From assembly GCA_009697495.1 (NCBI GenBank), contig SHUN01000240.1, positions 1 to 5,659 of the forward strand: a DNA stretch of 5,659 nt. Reading direction: 5' to 3'. The DNA is from Bryobacterales bacterium (GTDB lineage Bacteria > Acidobacteriota > Terriglobia > Bryobacterales > Bryobacteraceae). This document shows positions 1-5,639 of the stretch, one piece after another (positions within the stretch are counted from its first letter, which is position 1; the number at the start of each line of letters is the position of its first letter). The notes under the pieces are model-generated. The model made no database searches and was not told where the DNA came from. It saw only the letters and a list, made by a program, of their open reading frames with translations. A program made the position numbers and the translations under genes.

Positions 1-1
1 G

Positions 2-70
2 AACAAAACGCTGCGCGGCCTGCACTGGGCCAAGCAGGAATTCCTCGGCCAGCACATTTGGATCGTCTGA
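2..70 (+). CDS. C-terminal end of an unidentified rightward gene (partial)
   Basis: The frame beginning at base 2 is open from the left edge to a TGA at 68-70 and gives 22 residues ending in GQHIWIV. Most of its codons end in G or C, as in the clear genes of this window, whereas the other two plus-strand frames use far fewer such codons here. That favours a real gene end running into the window. The residues are basic and aromatic and match no motif I recognise, so no function is assigned. The gene would converge on the M20 peptidase gene across a 349-bp spacer. The stretch is too short for certainty. Confidence 0.4.
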   Translation, partial: NKTLRGLHWAKQEFLGQHIWIV

Positions 71-96
71 TCCGGCGCTCTCTATCTCCTGGCAAA

Positions 97-137
97 AACA
101 AACGTGCCGAAAAGGGATGGCACGGCATCCCCGGCAC
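97..137 (-). terminator. Putative Rho-independent terminator for leftward transcription
   Basis: Bases 104-109 (GTGCCG) pair with 132-137 (CGGCAC), and 114-119 (GGGATG) pair with 126-131 (CATCCC). This gives a 12-bp stem with a six-base loop (120-125) and a four-A bulge (110-113). Read on the minus strand, the stem is followed by GTTTGTTTTTG, a T-rich tail as expected of an intrinsic terminator. There is no T-run on the plus-strand side, so it would act on leftward transcripts, meaning the M20 gene about 280 bp away. The long distance from that stop codon and the interrupted T-tract lower confidence. Confidence 0.5.
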
Positions 138-255
138 TTCCATCGGCTCGAAAAAGCCGAAACACTTTACGGTCACCTGCGACACCCTTTTCCGAACACT
201 CCGGCGGCCAATCGATGCAAAGCCGAACAAAATTCGAAAAAAAACGATGGAAGTG
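135..255. repeat. 11-base inverted repeat enclosing a small hairpin
   Basis: CACTTCCATCG at 135-145 is the exact reverse complement of CGATGGAAGTG at 245-255, with 99 bp between the arms. Inside the loop a second perfect 6-bp stem (TCGGCT 143-148 with AGCCGA 155-160, loop CGAAAA) overlaps the end of the left arm, so the two structures cannot fully form together. The left arm also shares three bases with the terminator-like hairpin. This could be a structured 3' UTR, a dispersed intergenic repeat or chance. No transposase or target-site duplication is seen. Confidence 0.35.
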
Positions 256-419
256 TTCTGTGTTCCCGCTATGATTTCCTCCGCCCAGCGTAGTGATCTG
301 CCCGTTGGGATAAGGTGTCAGCTCCAAGCCCATCCCGCAGGCCGTCGAAATCTCATAAATCCCATCCACAAACGGTTGGGTTTTCAAAACATTTTGCAAT
401 ATCGATTCGCTCCTCATCC

Positions 420-1559
420 TCACAACCCCGCCACCAATTTACCCAACAACGCCACCCTATCCGCAATCCGCTCAATCAAAATACTCTCATTCACCGCGTG
501 CGCCCCTTCCCCAACGGTCCCGAGACCATCAAGAGTGGGGATCCCGAGAGCTGCGGAGAAGTTGCCGTCACTGCCGCCTCCGGTGGCTGACTCTTCCAGA
601 GCGACACCGAGCTCGGCCGCAAGCGCGCGGGCCTTGGCGAAGAGCGAGGCGATGGCCTTCGTTCGTTCCATCGGCGGACGGTTGAGTCCGCCGGAAATAG
701 AGATCGCGCAGCGTTTGTCAAATGGCTTGAGGGCGCGGAACTTTTTTTCGAGCGCGGCTGCGTCGCGGAGGCGTGTGACGCGAATATCAACCTCGACCGT
801 GGCCTCGGCGGGGACGACGTTGGTGCGGGTGCCGCCGCGAATTACGCCTGGGTTGACAGTCAGGCCTTTCGACAAATCCGTAAACCCCGCAATCACTTCA
901 ATCTGCCGCGCCAGCTCAACAATCGCATTCGCCCCGTTCGAAAAATCCACCCCCGCATGCGCCGCCTTCCCATGCACCGTGACATCAAACCCGCCCACGC
1001 CCTTCCGCGCCGTCTTCAATTTCCCCGTCAAACCCGTCCCCGGCTCCAGCACCAGCACACATTTCGAACGCAGCGCCATCGCCTCCGTCAACGCCCGCGA
1101 CGAGTGGCTCCCCACTTCTTCATCCGAATTCAACTGCAGGACGACGTTCGAAGCCACAGGAATATCCAAAGTACGCAACGCACGCATGGCATAAATAAAA
1201 AACGCCACCCCGCCCTTCATGTCCAACACCCCTGGTCCCCACAGCCGCCCATCGGCCACGCGCCATGGCATGGTCTTCAAAATCCCCAATGGGTACACCG
1301 TATCCGTGTGCCCCAGCGCCAAGATCTGCCCGCTTTTCTTTCGTCCCGGCAGCTTAAATGAAACCAGCAAGTGGTCCCCATAAACGCCGCCCTTTTTGCG
1401 GGTCAACTTCGCCTCGCCGCTCAACATGTCGCAAAGCTGCTCGACATGCCGATTCACCGCCAGGCGGTCATCGCTCGGCGACTCACACTCCACCATCTGC
1501 CGAATCGTCTCTATGATGGCGCTCTGTTGCGCCTGCGCAAACGCGAGAATTGGGTCCAT
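420..1559 (-). CDS. M20 family zinc metallopeptidase, carboxypeptidase G2-like
   Basis: This 379-residue protein is a di-zinc exopeptidase of family M20A. Relatives remove a C-terminal residue, typically glutamate, from peptides or folate-like compounds; the substrate here is unknown. Visible metal and catalytic residues are H84 and D86 in GHTDTV, bridging D113 in GVLDMKGG, catalytic E147 with ligand E148 in NSDEEVGS, E172 in VLEPG and H354 in GEGAHAVNES. H201 in HGKAAHAG is the dimer-domain histidine. Spacings of 29, 34, 25 and 29 residues (H84-D113-E147-E172-H201) match those I recall for Pseudomonas carboxypeptidase G2. The catalytic domain is split by a dimerisation domain at roughly 183-295. 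No signal peptide is apparent, so it is probably cytoplasmic. The ATG at 1559 lacks a clear Shine-Dalgarno sequence but gives the usual M20 N-terminus. It is divergent from fabZ and likely a separate transcription unit. Confidence 0.93.
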   Translation of the reverse strand: MDPILAFAQAQQSAIIETIRQMVECESPSDDRLAVNRHVEQLCDMLSGEAKLTRKKGGVYGDHLLVSFKLPGRKKSGQILALGHTDTVYPLGILKTMPWRVADGRLWGPGVLDMKGGVAFFIYAMRALRTLDIPVASNVVLQLNSDEEVGSHSSRALTEAMALRSKCVLVLEPGTGLTGKLKTARKGVGGFDVTVHGKAAHAGVDFSNGANAIVELARQIEVIAGFTDLSKGLTVNPGVIRGGTRTNVVPAEATVEVDIRVTRLRDAAALEKKFRALKPFDKRCAISISGGLNRPPMERTKAIASLFAKARALAAELGVALEESATGGGSDGNFSAALGIPTLDGLGTVGEGAHAVNESILIERIADRVALLGKLVAGL

Positions 1560-1563
1560 GCTC

Positions 1564-1572
1564 TGTTACAAT
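1564..1572 (+). promoter_or_regulatory. Candidate extended -10 promoter for the fabZ-lpxA operon
   Basis: TGTTACAAT fits the extended -10 pattern TGn followed by a TATAAT-like hexamer, with five of six hexamer bases matching. No -35-like hexamer lies 16-18 bp upstream, which is tolerated by extended -10 promoters. Transcription would start near 1578-1580, leaving only about 4-6 bases before the fabZ ATG at 1584. That fits with the lack of any Shine-Dalgarno sequence there. The site lies entirely in the 24-bp gap between the divergent starts. No operator or transcription factor site is recognised. Confidence 0.45.
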
Positions 1573-1583
1573 CGCTAGTTTAC

Positions 1584-2027
1584 ATGGCTATTTTGGACAT
1601 CGACGCCATCCGCGACATTTTGCCGCACCGTTACCCCTTTTTGCTGGTCGACCGGATCATCGAAATGGAGCCGCATCGCATTGTCGGAATCAAGAACGTG
1701 ACCGCCAATGAGCCCTATTTCATGGGCCATTTCCCCGACTTCCCCGTCATGCCCGGCGTGCTGATCACCGAATGCATGGCGCAAGTTGCCGGCATTTTGG
1801 TGCTGAAAGAAATTCCCGACCGGCATCAGAAACTCGTCTTGCTCGCCTCCGTTGACGGTGCCAAATTTCGCCGCCCCGTCCGGCCCGGTGACCAACTTCG
1901 CATCGAAATGACGATGATCAACAAGAAAGCGACCATCTGCAAAATGAGCGGCATCGTTACCGTCGACGGCGTTACGGTTGCCGAGGCCACGCTCATGTGC
2001 GTCATCCGCGACCGCGTAATAAGCTAA
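1584..2027 (+). CDS. fabZ: 3-hydroxyacyl-[acyl-carrier-protein] dehydratase FabZ
   Basis: This cytoplasmic hot-dog-fold enzyme of 147 residues dehydrates (3R)-3-hydroxyacyl-ACP to trans-2-enoyl-ACP in type II fatty acid synthesis. The N-terminal LPHRYPFLLVDR motif (13-24), the catalytic GHFPDFPVMPGV block with H49, and E63 in TECMAQ are all present. The H49-E63 spacing of 14 equals that of E. coli H54-E68. FKRP is represented by FRRPVRPGD (95-103). Length is normal for the family. The frame is open back to 1371, but ATG 1584 gives the standard N-terminus, and upstream codons lie inside the antisense M20 gene. It heads the operon, with lpxA 6 bp downstream. The fabZ-lpxA pairing is classical because both enzymes draw on the 3-hydroxyacyl-ACP pool. 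Confidence 0.97.
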   Translation: MAILDIDAIRDILPHRYPFLLVDRIIEMEPHRIVGIKNVTANEPYFMGHFPDFPVMPGVLITECMAQVAGILVLKEIPDRHQKLVLLASVDGAKFRRPVRPGDQLRIEMTMINKKATICKMSGIVTVDGVTVAEATLMCVIRDRVIS

Positions 2028-2033
2028 AACGGC

Positions 2034-2810
2034 ATGAAGATTCACCCGACAGCCATCGTCGATCCCGCCGCGCGGATCGACGGGACCGCCATTGTCGGGC
2101 CGTACTGTGTGATCGGCGCGGAAGTGGAAATCGGCGCGCGCACGGAACTCAAAGGCCACGTTTATTGCGAAGGCCCTACGTGGATCGGCGAAGATAATCT
2201 TTTCTATCCCTACGCCAGCATCGGCGTCGCCTCTCAGGATTTGAAGTATAAAGGGGAGCGCGCCGAAACGCACATCGGTTCCCGCAACAAAATCCGCGAG
2301 TTCGTGACGATTCACCGCGGCACCGAAGGCGGCGGGTTGAAAACCAGTGTCGGCGACGATAACCTGCTGATGGCCTACACCCATGTCGCCCACGATGTCC
2401 AACTCGGATCCCACTGCGTTCTGGCCAATGGCGTCACGCTCGGCGGGCACGTCGCAGTCGGTGACTGGGCCGTCATCGGCGCCTTCACCGGGGTGCATCA
2501 GTTTTGCCGCATTGGACGCCATTCCATGATCGGCGGCTTCAGCGTCATCACGCAGGACGTGATGCCTTTCGCCACCATTGTCACGCCGCGGGAGTCGAAA
2601 TCGTTCGGTGCCAATGCGACTGGATTGGAGCGCCGCGGTTTCGACGCGGCCGTCGTCGAAAATCTCCAGAACGCCCTGCGGCTATTGACCCGCGGCAAGC
2701 TGAACACTTCGCAGGCGATTGAAAAAATCCGTAAGGAAATTCCGGCCTGCCCTGAAGTCGAAGAGCTGATTGCGTTCATCCAATCTTCTCAGCGCGGCGT
2801 GATCAAATAG
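2034..2810 (+). CDS. lpxA: UDP-N-acetylglucosamine acyltransferase LpxA
   Basis: LpxA catalyses the first step of lipid A synthesis, transferring a (3R)-3-hydroxyacyl chain from ACP to the 3-OH of UDP-GlcNAc in the cytoplasm; it works as a trimer. The 258 residues show a left-handed beta helix of hexapeptide repeats (about 1-185) and an alpha-helical C-terminus (about 195-258). Key motifs are SQDLKYKGE (67-75, substrate-binding Q68 and K71), TIHRGT (92-97), YTHVAHD with H117 and catalytic H120 (E. coli H125), GGHV with H139, and VHQFC with H155. The acyl-ruler position of E. coli (G173) corresponds to G168 in GGFS, so a long acyl chain is expected. LERRGF (198-203) is the usual C-terminal-domain motif. 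The gene starts 6 bp after fabZ without a clear Shine-Dalgarno, suggesting coupled translation. Confidence 0.97.
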   Translation: MKIHPTAIVDPAARIDGTAIVGPYCVIGAEVEIGARTELKGHVYCEGPTWIGEDNLFYPYASIGVASQDLKYKGERAETHIGSRNKIREFVTIHRGTEGGGLKTSVGDDNLLMAYTHVAHDVQLGSHCVLANGVTLGGHVAVGDWAVIGAFTGVHQFCRIGRHSMIGGFSVITQDVMPFATIVTPRESKSFGANATGLERRGFDAAVVENLQNALRLLTRGKLNTSQAIEKIRKEIPACPEVEELIAFIQSSQRGVIK

Positions 2811-2812
2811 CC

Positions 2813-3637
2813 ATGCGGTACGGACTCATCGCCGGCAATGGCCGCTTCCCCATGCTGGCGCTGGAAACGGCGCGGAAACTGGGCGTGGAAGTGGTCGCGC
2901 TGGGGATTCAGGAGGAGGCGTCGAAGGAGATTGAGGCGCTGGCCGCGAAGACGTATTGGATCTCGCTCGGCGCGCTCGGCAAGCTGATCGACATCTGCAA
3001 AAGCGAAGGCATCACGCAGCTCATGATGGCCGGCCAAGTGAAGCACGCCTCGATCTTTTCGTCCATCCGGCCCGATTGGCGACTGGCCAAACTGCTCTTT
3101 ACTTTGAAGGAAAAGAGTACGGAAGCGTTGATCGGCGGGGTGGCGAAGATCCTGGCGGAAGAGGGCATCCAGTTAGTCGATTCCACGTTGCTGCTCAAGC
3201 CGCTGCTGTGTGGCTTAGGCGTGCAAACCCGGCGCAAGCCCAACGCCGATGAAGAAAAGGAGATCCGCTATGGCCGTGATATCGCCAATGCCCTGGCGGG
3301 TTTCGACGTCGGGCAGTCCGTCGTTGTTTGCGATCGGGCCTGCGTCGCCGTTGAAGCCATGGAGGGAACCGACGCGATGCTCCGCCGCGCCGCGTCGCTT
3401 GTAAATGGCCGGGAAATGCGGCTTGTCAAATCGTCCCGCCGCCGGCAGCATATGCTGTGGGATGTGCCTGTCGCCGGTTTGCAGACAATCGAAGTGATGC
3501 GCGAAACTGGTACGACGATCCTGGCCTGCGATGCCGGCCGCACGCTATTCCTCGATAAAGTGGAGTTGCTCGAAAAGGCCAATGCTTACGGCCTCTGCAT
3601 CGTCGGCCATGCACCTTTGGAGGAATCCGCATCATGA
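2813..3637 (+). CDS. lpxI: UDP-2,3-diacylglucosamine pyrophosphatase LpxI (DUF1009)
   Basis: LpxI hydrolyses UDP-2,3-diacylglucosamine to lipid X and UMP. It replaces LpxH in alphaproteobacteria, acidobacteria and others, and acts at the inner face of the inner membrane. The 274-residue protein has the N-terminal nucleotide-binding start LIAGNGRFP (5-13), MAGQVKH (72-78) and the conserved EAMEGTDAMLRRA stretch (181-193). The catalytic Asp known from Caulobacter (D225) aligns with D217 in WDVP. The surrounding signature is unusual: the family normally reads about K-P-x-Q-[DE]-x-R-x-D-x-P, but here it reads RRRQHMLWDVP (209-219), so the acidic residue is H213 and the arginine is L215. The rest of the protein is intact and no frameshift is visible. 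It begins 2 bp after lpxA and its stop overlaps the next ATG. Activity is likely but the altered motif leaves some doubt. Confidence 0.92.
   Translation: MRYGLIAGNGRFPMLALETARKLGVEVVALGIQEEASKEIEALAAKTYWISLGALGKLIDICKSEGITQLMMAGQVKHASIFSSIRPDWRLAKLLFTLKEKSTEALIGGVAKILAEEGIQLVDSTLLLKPLLCGLGVQTRRKPNADEEKEIRYGRDIANALAGFDVGQSVVVCDRACVAVEAMEGTDAMLRRAASLVNGREMRLVKSSRRRQHMLWDVPVAGLQTIEVMRETGTTILACDAGRTLFLDKVELLEKANAYGLCIVGHAPLEESAS
3619..3624 (+). promoter_or_regulatory. Strong Shine-Dalgarno for the Gfo/Idh gene
   Basis: GGAGGA lies nine bases before ATG 3634, inside the end of lpxI. It is the clearest ribosome binding site in the window and fixes the start that overlaps the lpxI stop codon by four bases (ATGA). 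The other operon starts have no comparable site. Confidence 0.7.
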
Positions 3638-4587
3638 AATTGCGAGTTGCCGTTGCCGGGGCCGGCGTCTTCGGCCGCCACCACATGCGCGTGTTGCGCG
3701 GGCTGGAGACGGCCGAACTGGCCGGTGTTTTTGACATTGACCCCGCGCGCGCCGCCCAAGCCGCCGCCGACTTCGAAGTGCCGGCGTTTGCATCGTTGGA
3801 AGCCTTGGCCGCCAACGCGGACGCCGCCATTGTCGCCGTCCCCACCACCGCCCACGCCGCCACCGGCTGCCAGTTGCTGAACGCCGGTCTCGACGTCTTG
3901 ATCGAAAAGCCCATTGCCCCGACGCTCGAAGAAGCCGATCAACTCCTGGCCGCAGCCTCGCGGAACGGGAAGCTGATTCAAGTCGGGCATCTGGAGCGGT
4001 TCAACCCGGCTGTGGAAGCGTTAGCCGCGAAAATCACCGTCCCCTTGTTCTTCGAAATCCACCGTTTGAGCCTTTTTACTCCGCGCAGTCTGGATGTGGA
4101 TGTCGTGCTGGATCTGATGATCCACGATATCGACATCGTGCTGGCGCTCACCGGGAAGATGCCCGAAGAGGTACGCGCCGCGGGCATTTCGATATTGTCG
4201 AAAAAGGTGGATATCGCCAACGTGCGTCTGGCCTTCCCCGGCGGCTGTGTCGCCAATCTGACCGCCAGCCGCGTATCCACGGAAAAGGTCCGCAAAGTCC
4301 GCCTCTTCCAGCCGCACGAATACATTTCTATCGATTACGCCGATCAGAAAGGCATCGCCTTTCGGGTCTCTCCTCAAAAGCAAATTGGCTTCGAGCCATT
4401 CCTGATTCAGCAGGACGAGCCGCTTCGCCGCGAAGTCGCGCACTTTGTGGATTGTGTAACCCAAAGGACACGTCCGCGCGTCGATGGGTTAGAGGCGCGC
4501 CGCGCCTTGGCCGTCGCATTGGATATTTTGGAGAAGATTGAAGCCCACGCCGCCATCATCTCGGCCACGCTCGCCGCGCAGCAGTGA
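3634..4587 (+). CDS. Gfo/Idh/MocA family NAD(P)-dependent oxidoreductase, lipid A cluster type
   Basis: This 317-residue protein has an N-terminal Rossmann fold with GAGVFGRHH (9-17) for NAD(P), the family EKP motif with K92 (91-93), GHLERFNPA (118-126) and DLMIHDID (160-167), where H164 and D165 sit in the usual catalytic region. The second domain includes FPGGCVANLTASRVS (201-215). Close relatives are often found beside lpxA, lpxI or lpxB in Acidobacteria and Deltaproteobacteria. One characterised Gfo/Idh enzyme from lipid A loci is GnnA of Acidithiobacillus, which oxidises the 3-OH of UDP-GlcNAc so that the aminotransferase GnnB can install an amine. No GnnB is present in this window, so a GnnA role is only a possibility. 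Its start overlaps the lpxI stop, and its stop overlaps the tonB start. A nucleotide-sugar substrate is inferred from context. Confidence 0.9.
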   Translation: MKLRVAVAGAGVFGRHHMRVLRGLETAELAGVFDIDPARAAQAAADFEVPAFASLEALAANADAAIVAVPTTAHAATGCQLLNAGLDVLIEKPIAPTLEEADQLLAAASRNGKLIQVGHLERFNPAVEALAAKITVPLFFEIHRLSLFTPRSLDVDVVLDLMIHDIDIVLALTGKMPEEVRAAGISILSKKVDIANVRLAFPGGCVANLTASRVSTEKVRKVRLFQPHEYISIDYADQKGIAFRVSPQKQIGFEPFLIQQDEPLRREVAHFVDCVTQRTRPRVDGLEARRALAVALDILEKIEAHAAIISATLAAQQ

Positions 4588-5639
4588 TTAAACAGCACGA
4601 AGAGTTACGCAGCCTATTCGGCGTCGAAGCACAACTTCCGCCCCGGCCGTGGCGCGCCTTCGCCGGCGGGTCCCTCGGTGTTCACTTACTCCTGGTTCTC
4701 TTGCTGTGGAAAGTGCCCGTTTTTGAGCCGCGGCAGTTCCGCCCGGGAACGGCAATTTCCGTTCTCCGCAAAGTCACCCCCATCTTCGCGCCTGTTCTGG
4801 AGCCCACGCAGAATGAGCCCAATAAGGCCAAGGTGAACCGGGACTTCGATGTCGACAGTCTGAAACCGCGCCCGGCTGTCCAGATTCCCGACGGCCCCCC
4901 GTCGACAACCCGCCAGGCTGCCCGGAACCCCGTGCCGATCCCGGAGCCCCGCGCCGAGACACCGCCCAAGCCGCTCGCCGAACCGCCGCGCGTCGACACC
5001 GCCCTGCAGGCCCGCAATATCACGCCGCCCCAACTCGGCGTCCCGGATGCTCCACCACCGCCGCAGATTCAGCCCCAGGAAAAGCCCAAGCTGGCGTTTG
5101 AGGCGATTGGCGCCGGCGGGTACGGCAATCGGCCCGCCCAGGGTCCGCGCCGCGTGCCCATGCCTACCAATAGCGTCAGCGAGGCCACCGCCGCCGTCGC
5201 CCGTAGCCGCCAGTCCGGCGGATTGATGGTGGGGGACGCCGGAGACGGGATCGGCGGCATGGGCGAAGGGTTGAACCTGCCGCCGACTCCAGGAAAGACC
5301 GGATCCAATCTGGAGCTGCTCAGCGATCCCCAGGGCGTCGATTTCCGGCCGTATTTGATCCGGGTGCTCGCCGCAGTTCGCAAGAACTGGTTCGCCGTTA
5401 TTCCGGAAAGCGCCCGCATGGGCAACCAGCGAGGGCGCGTCCTGGTGCAGTTTGCGATTGACAGGTCGGGAATGGTGCCAAAACTGGTAATCAGCGTGCC
5501 CTCCGGGGCCCAGCCGTTGGACCGGGCCGCGGTCGCTGGAATCAGCGCATCGAACCCCTTTCCACCGTTACCAGCCGAATTTAAGGGGGAACAGATCCGG
5601 CTCCAGTTCACGTTTTCTTACAACATGGTTCCGCGTTGA
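4584..5639 (+). CDS. tonB: Energy transducer TonB family protein
   Basis: TonB proteins link the proton motive force, through ExbB/ExbD, to outer-membrane receptors. The 351 residues show a short cytoplasmic N-terminus (1-27), one membrane segment (about 28-47, rich in L and V), a long proline-rich periplasmic linker (about 48-170), a glycine-rich stretch (about 211-238) and a C-terminal TonB domain (about 253-348). That domain includes VRKNWFAVIPESAR (265-278), a GRVLVQFAIDRSG strand pair, LDRAAVAGISASNPFPPLP (312-330) and the final strand IRLQFTFSYN. The GTG start at 4584 overlaps the upstream stop (GTGA). No ATG alternative precedes the membrane segment and no Shine-Dalgarno is seen, so translation is probably coupled. 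No exbB or exbD is in the window, and the genome may carry several paralogues. A TonB-like periplasmic bridging role other than transport is possible. Confidence 0.9.
   Translation: MIKQHEELRSLFGVEAQLPPRPWRAFAGGSLGVHLLLVLLLWKVPVFEPRQFRPGTAISVLRKVTPIFAPVLEPTQNEPNKAKVNRDFDVDSLKPRPAVQIPDGPPSTTRQAARNPVPIPEPRAETPPKPLAEPPRVDTALQARNITPPQLGVPDAPPPPQIQPQEKPKLAFEAIGAGGYGNRPAQGPRRVPMPTNSVSEATAAVARSRQSGGLMVGDAGDGIGGMGEGLNLPPTPGKTGSNLELLSDPQGVDFRPYLIRVLAAVRKNWFAVIPESARMGNQRGRVLVQFAIDRSGMVPKLVISVPSGAQPLDRAAVAGISASNPFPPLPAEFKGEQIRLQFTFSYNMVPR

Larger units (their letters stand above)
71..419. other. Intergenic spacer between convergent genes, no convincing gene
   Basis: This spacer lies between the end of the partial plus-strand gene and the end of the leftward M20 gene. 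It is richer in A and T runs than the flanking genes and contains a strong hairpin (104-137), a small hairpin (143-160), an 11-base inverted repeat (135-145 with 245-255) and an eight-A run near 237-244 (T8 on the minus strand). A 113-codon minus-strand reading frame (423 to 82) starts with GTG overlapping the M20 stop. Its second half is low-complexity and runs through the terminator-like hairpin, and its product matches nothing I know, so I do not call it a gene. The region could hold a decayed gene, an intergenic repeat or a 3' UTR. Confidence 0.55.

Noticed and set aside
58..1194. Long plus-strand open frame of 378 codons opposite the M20 gene
   Set aside because: It is antisense to a clear M20 peptidase with all catalytic residues, and its product is low-complexity with no recognisable motif. 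Long antisense frames are common in GC-rich DNA.
1371..1583. Upstream extension of the fabZ frame to an earlier ATG
   Set aside because: The extra 71 residues lie inside the antisense M20 gene and resemble no FabZ sequence. ATG 1584 gives the standard length and N-terminus.
1575..2522. Minus-strand open frame of 315 codons opposite fabZ and lpxA
   Set aside because: It runs antisense across two conserved genes. The product is rich in D, H, G and A, as expected from the complement of GC-biased codons, with no family motif.
3426..3990. Minus-strand frames opposite the lpxI/oxidoreductase junction
   Set aside because: They are shadows of two well-supported genes and have biased composition without motifs.
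4682..5611. Several minus-strand frames opposite tonB
   Set aside because: They arise from the complement of the proline- and glycine-rich TonB linker; no start signal or family similarity is seen.
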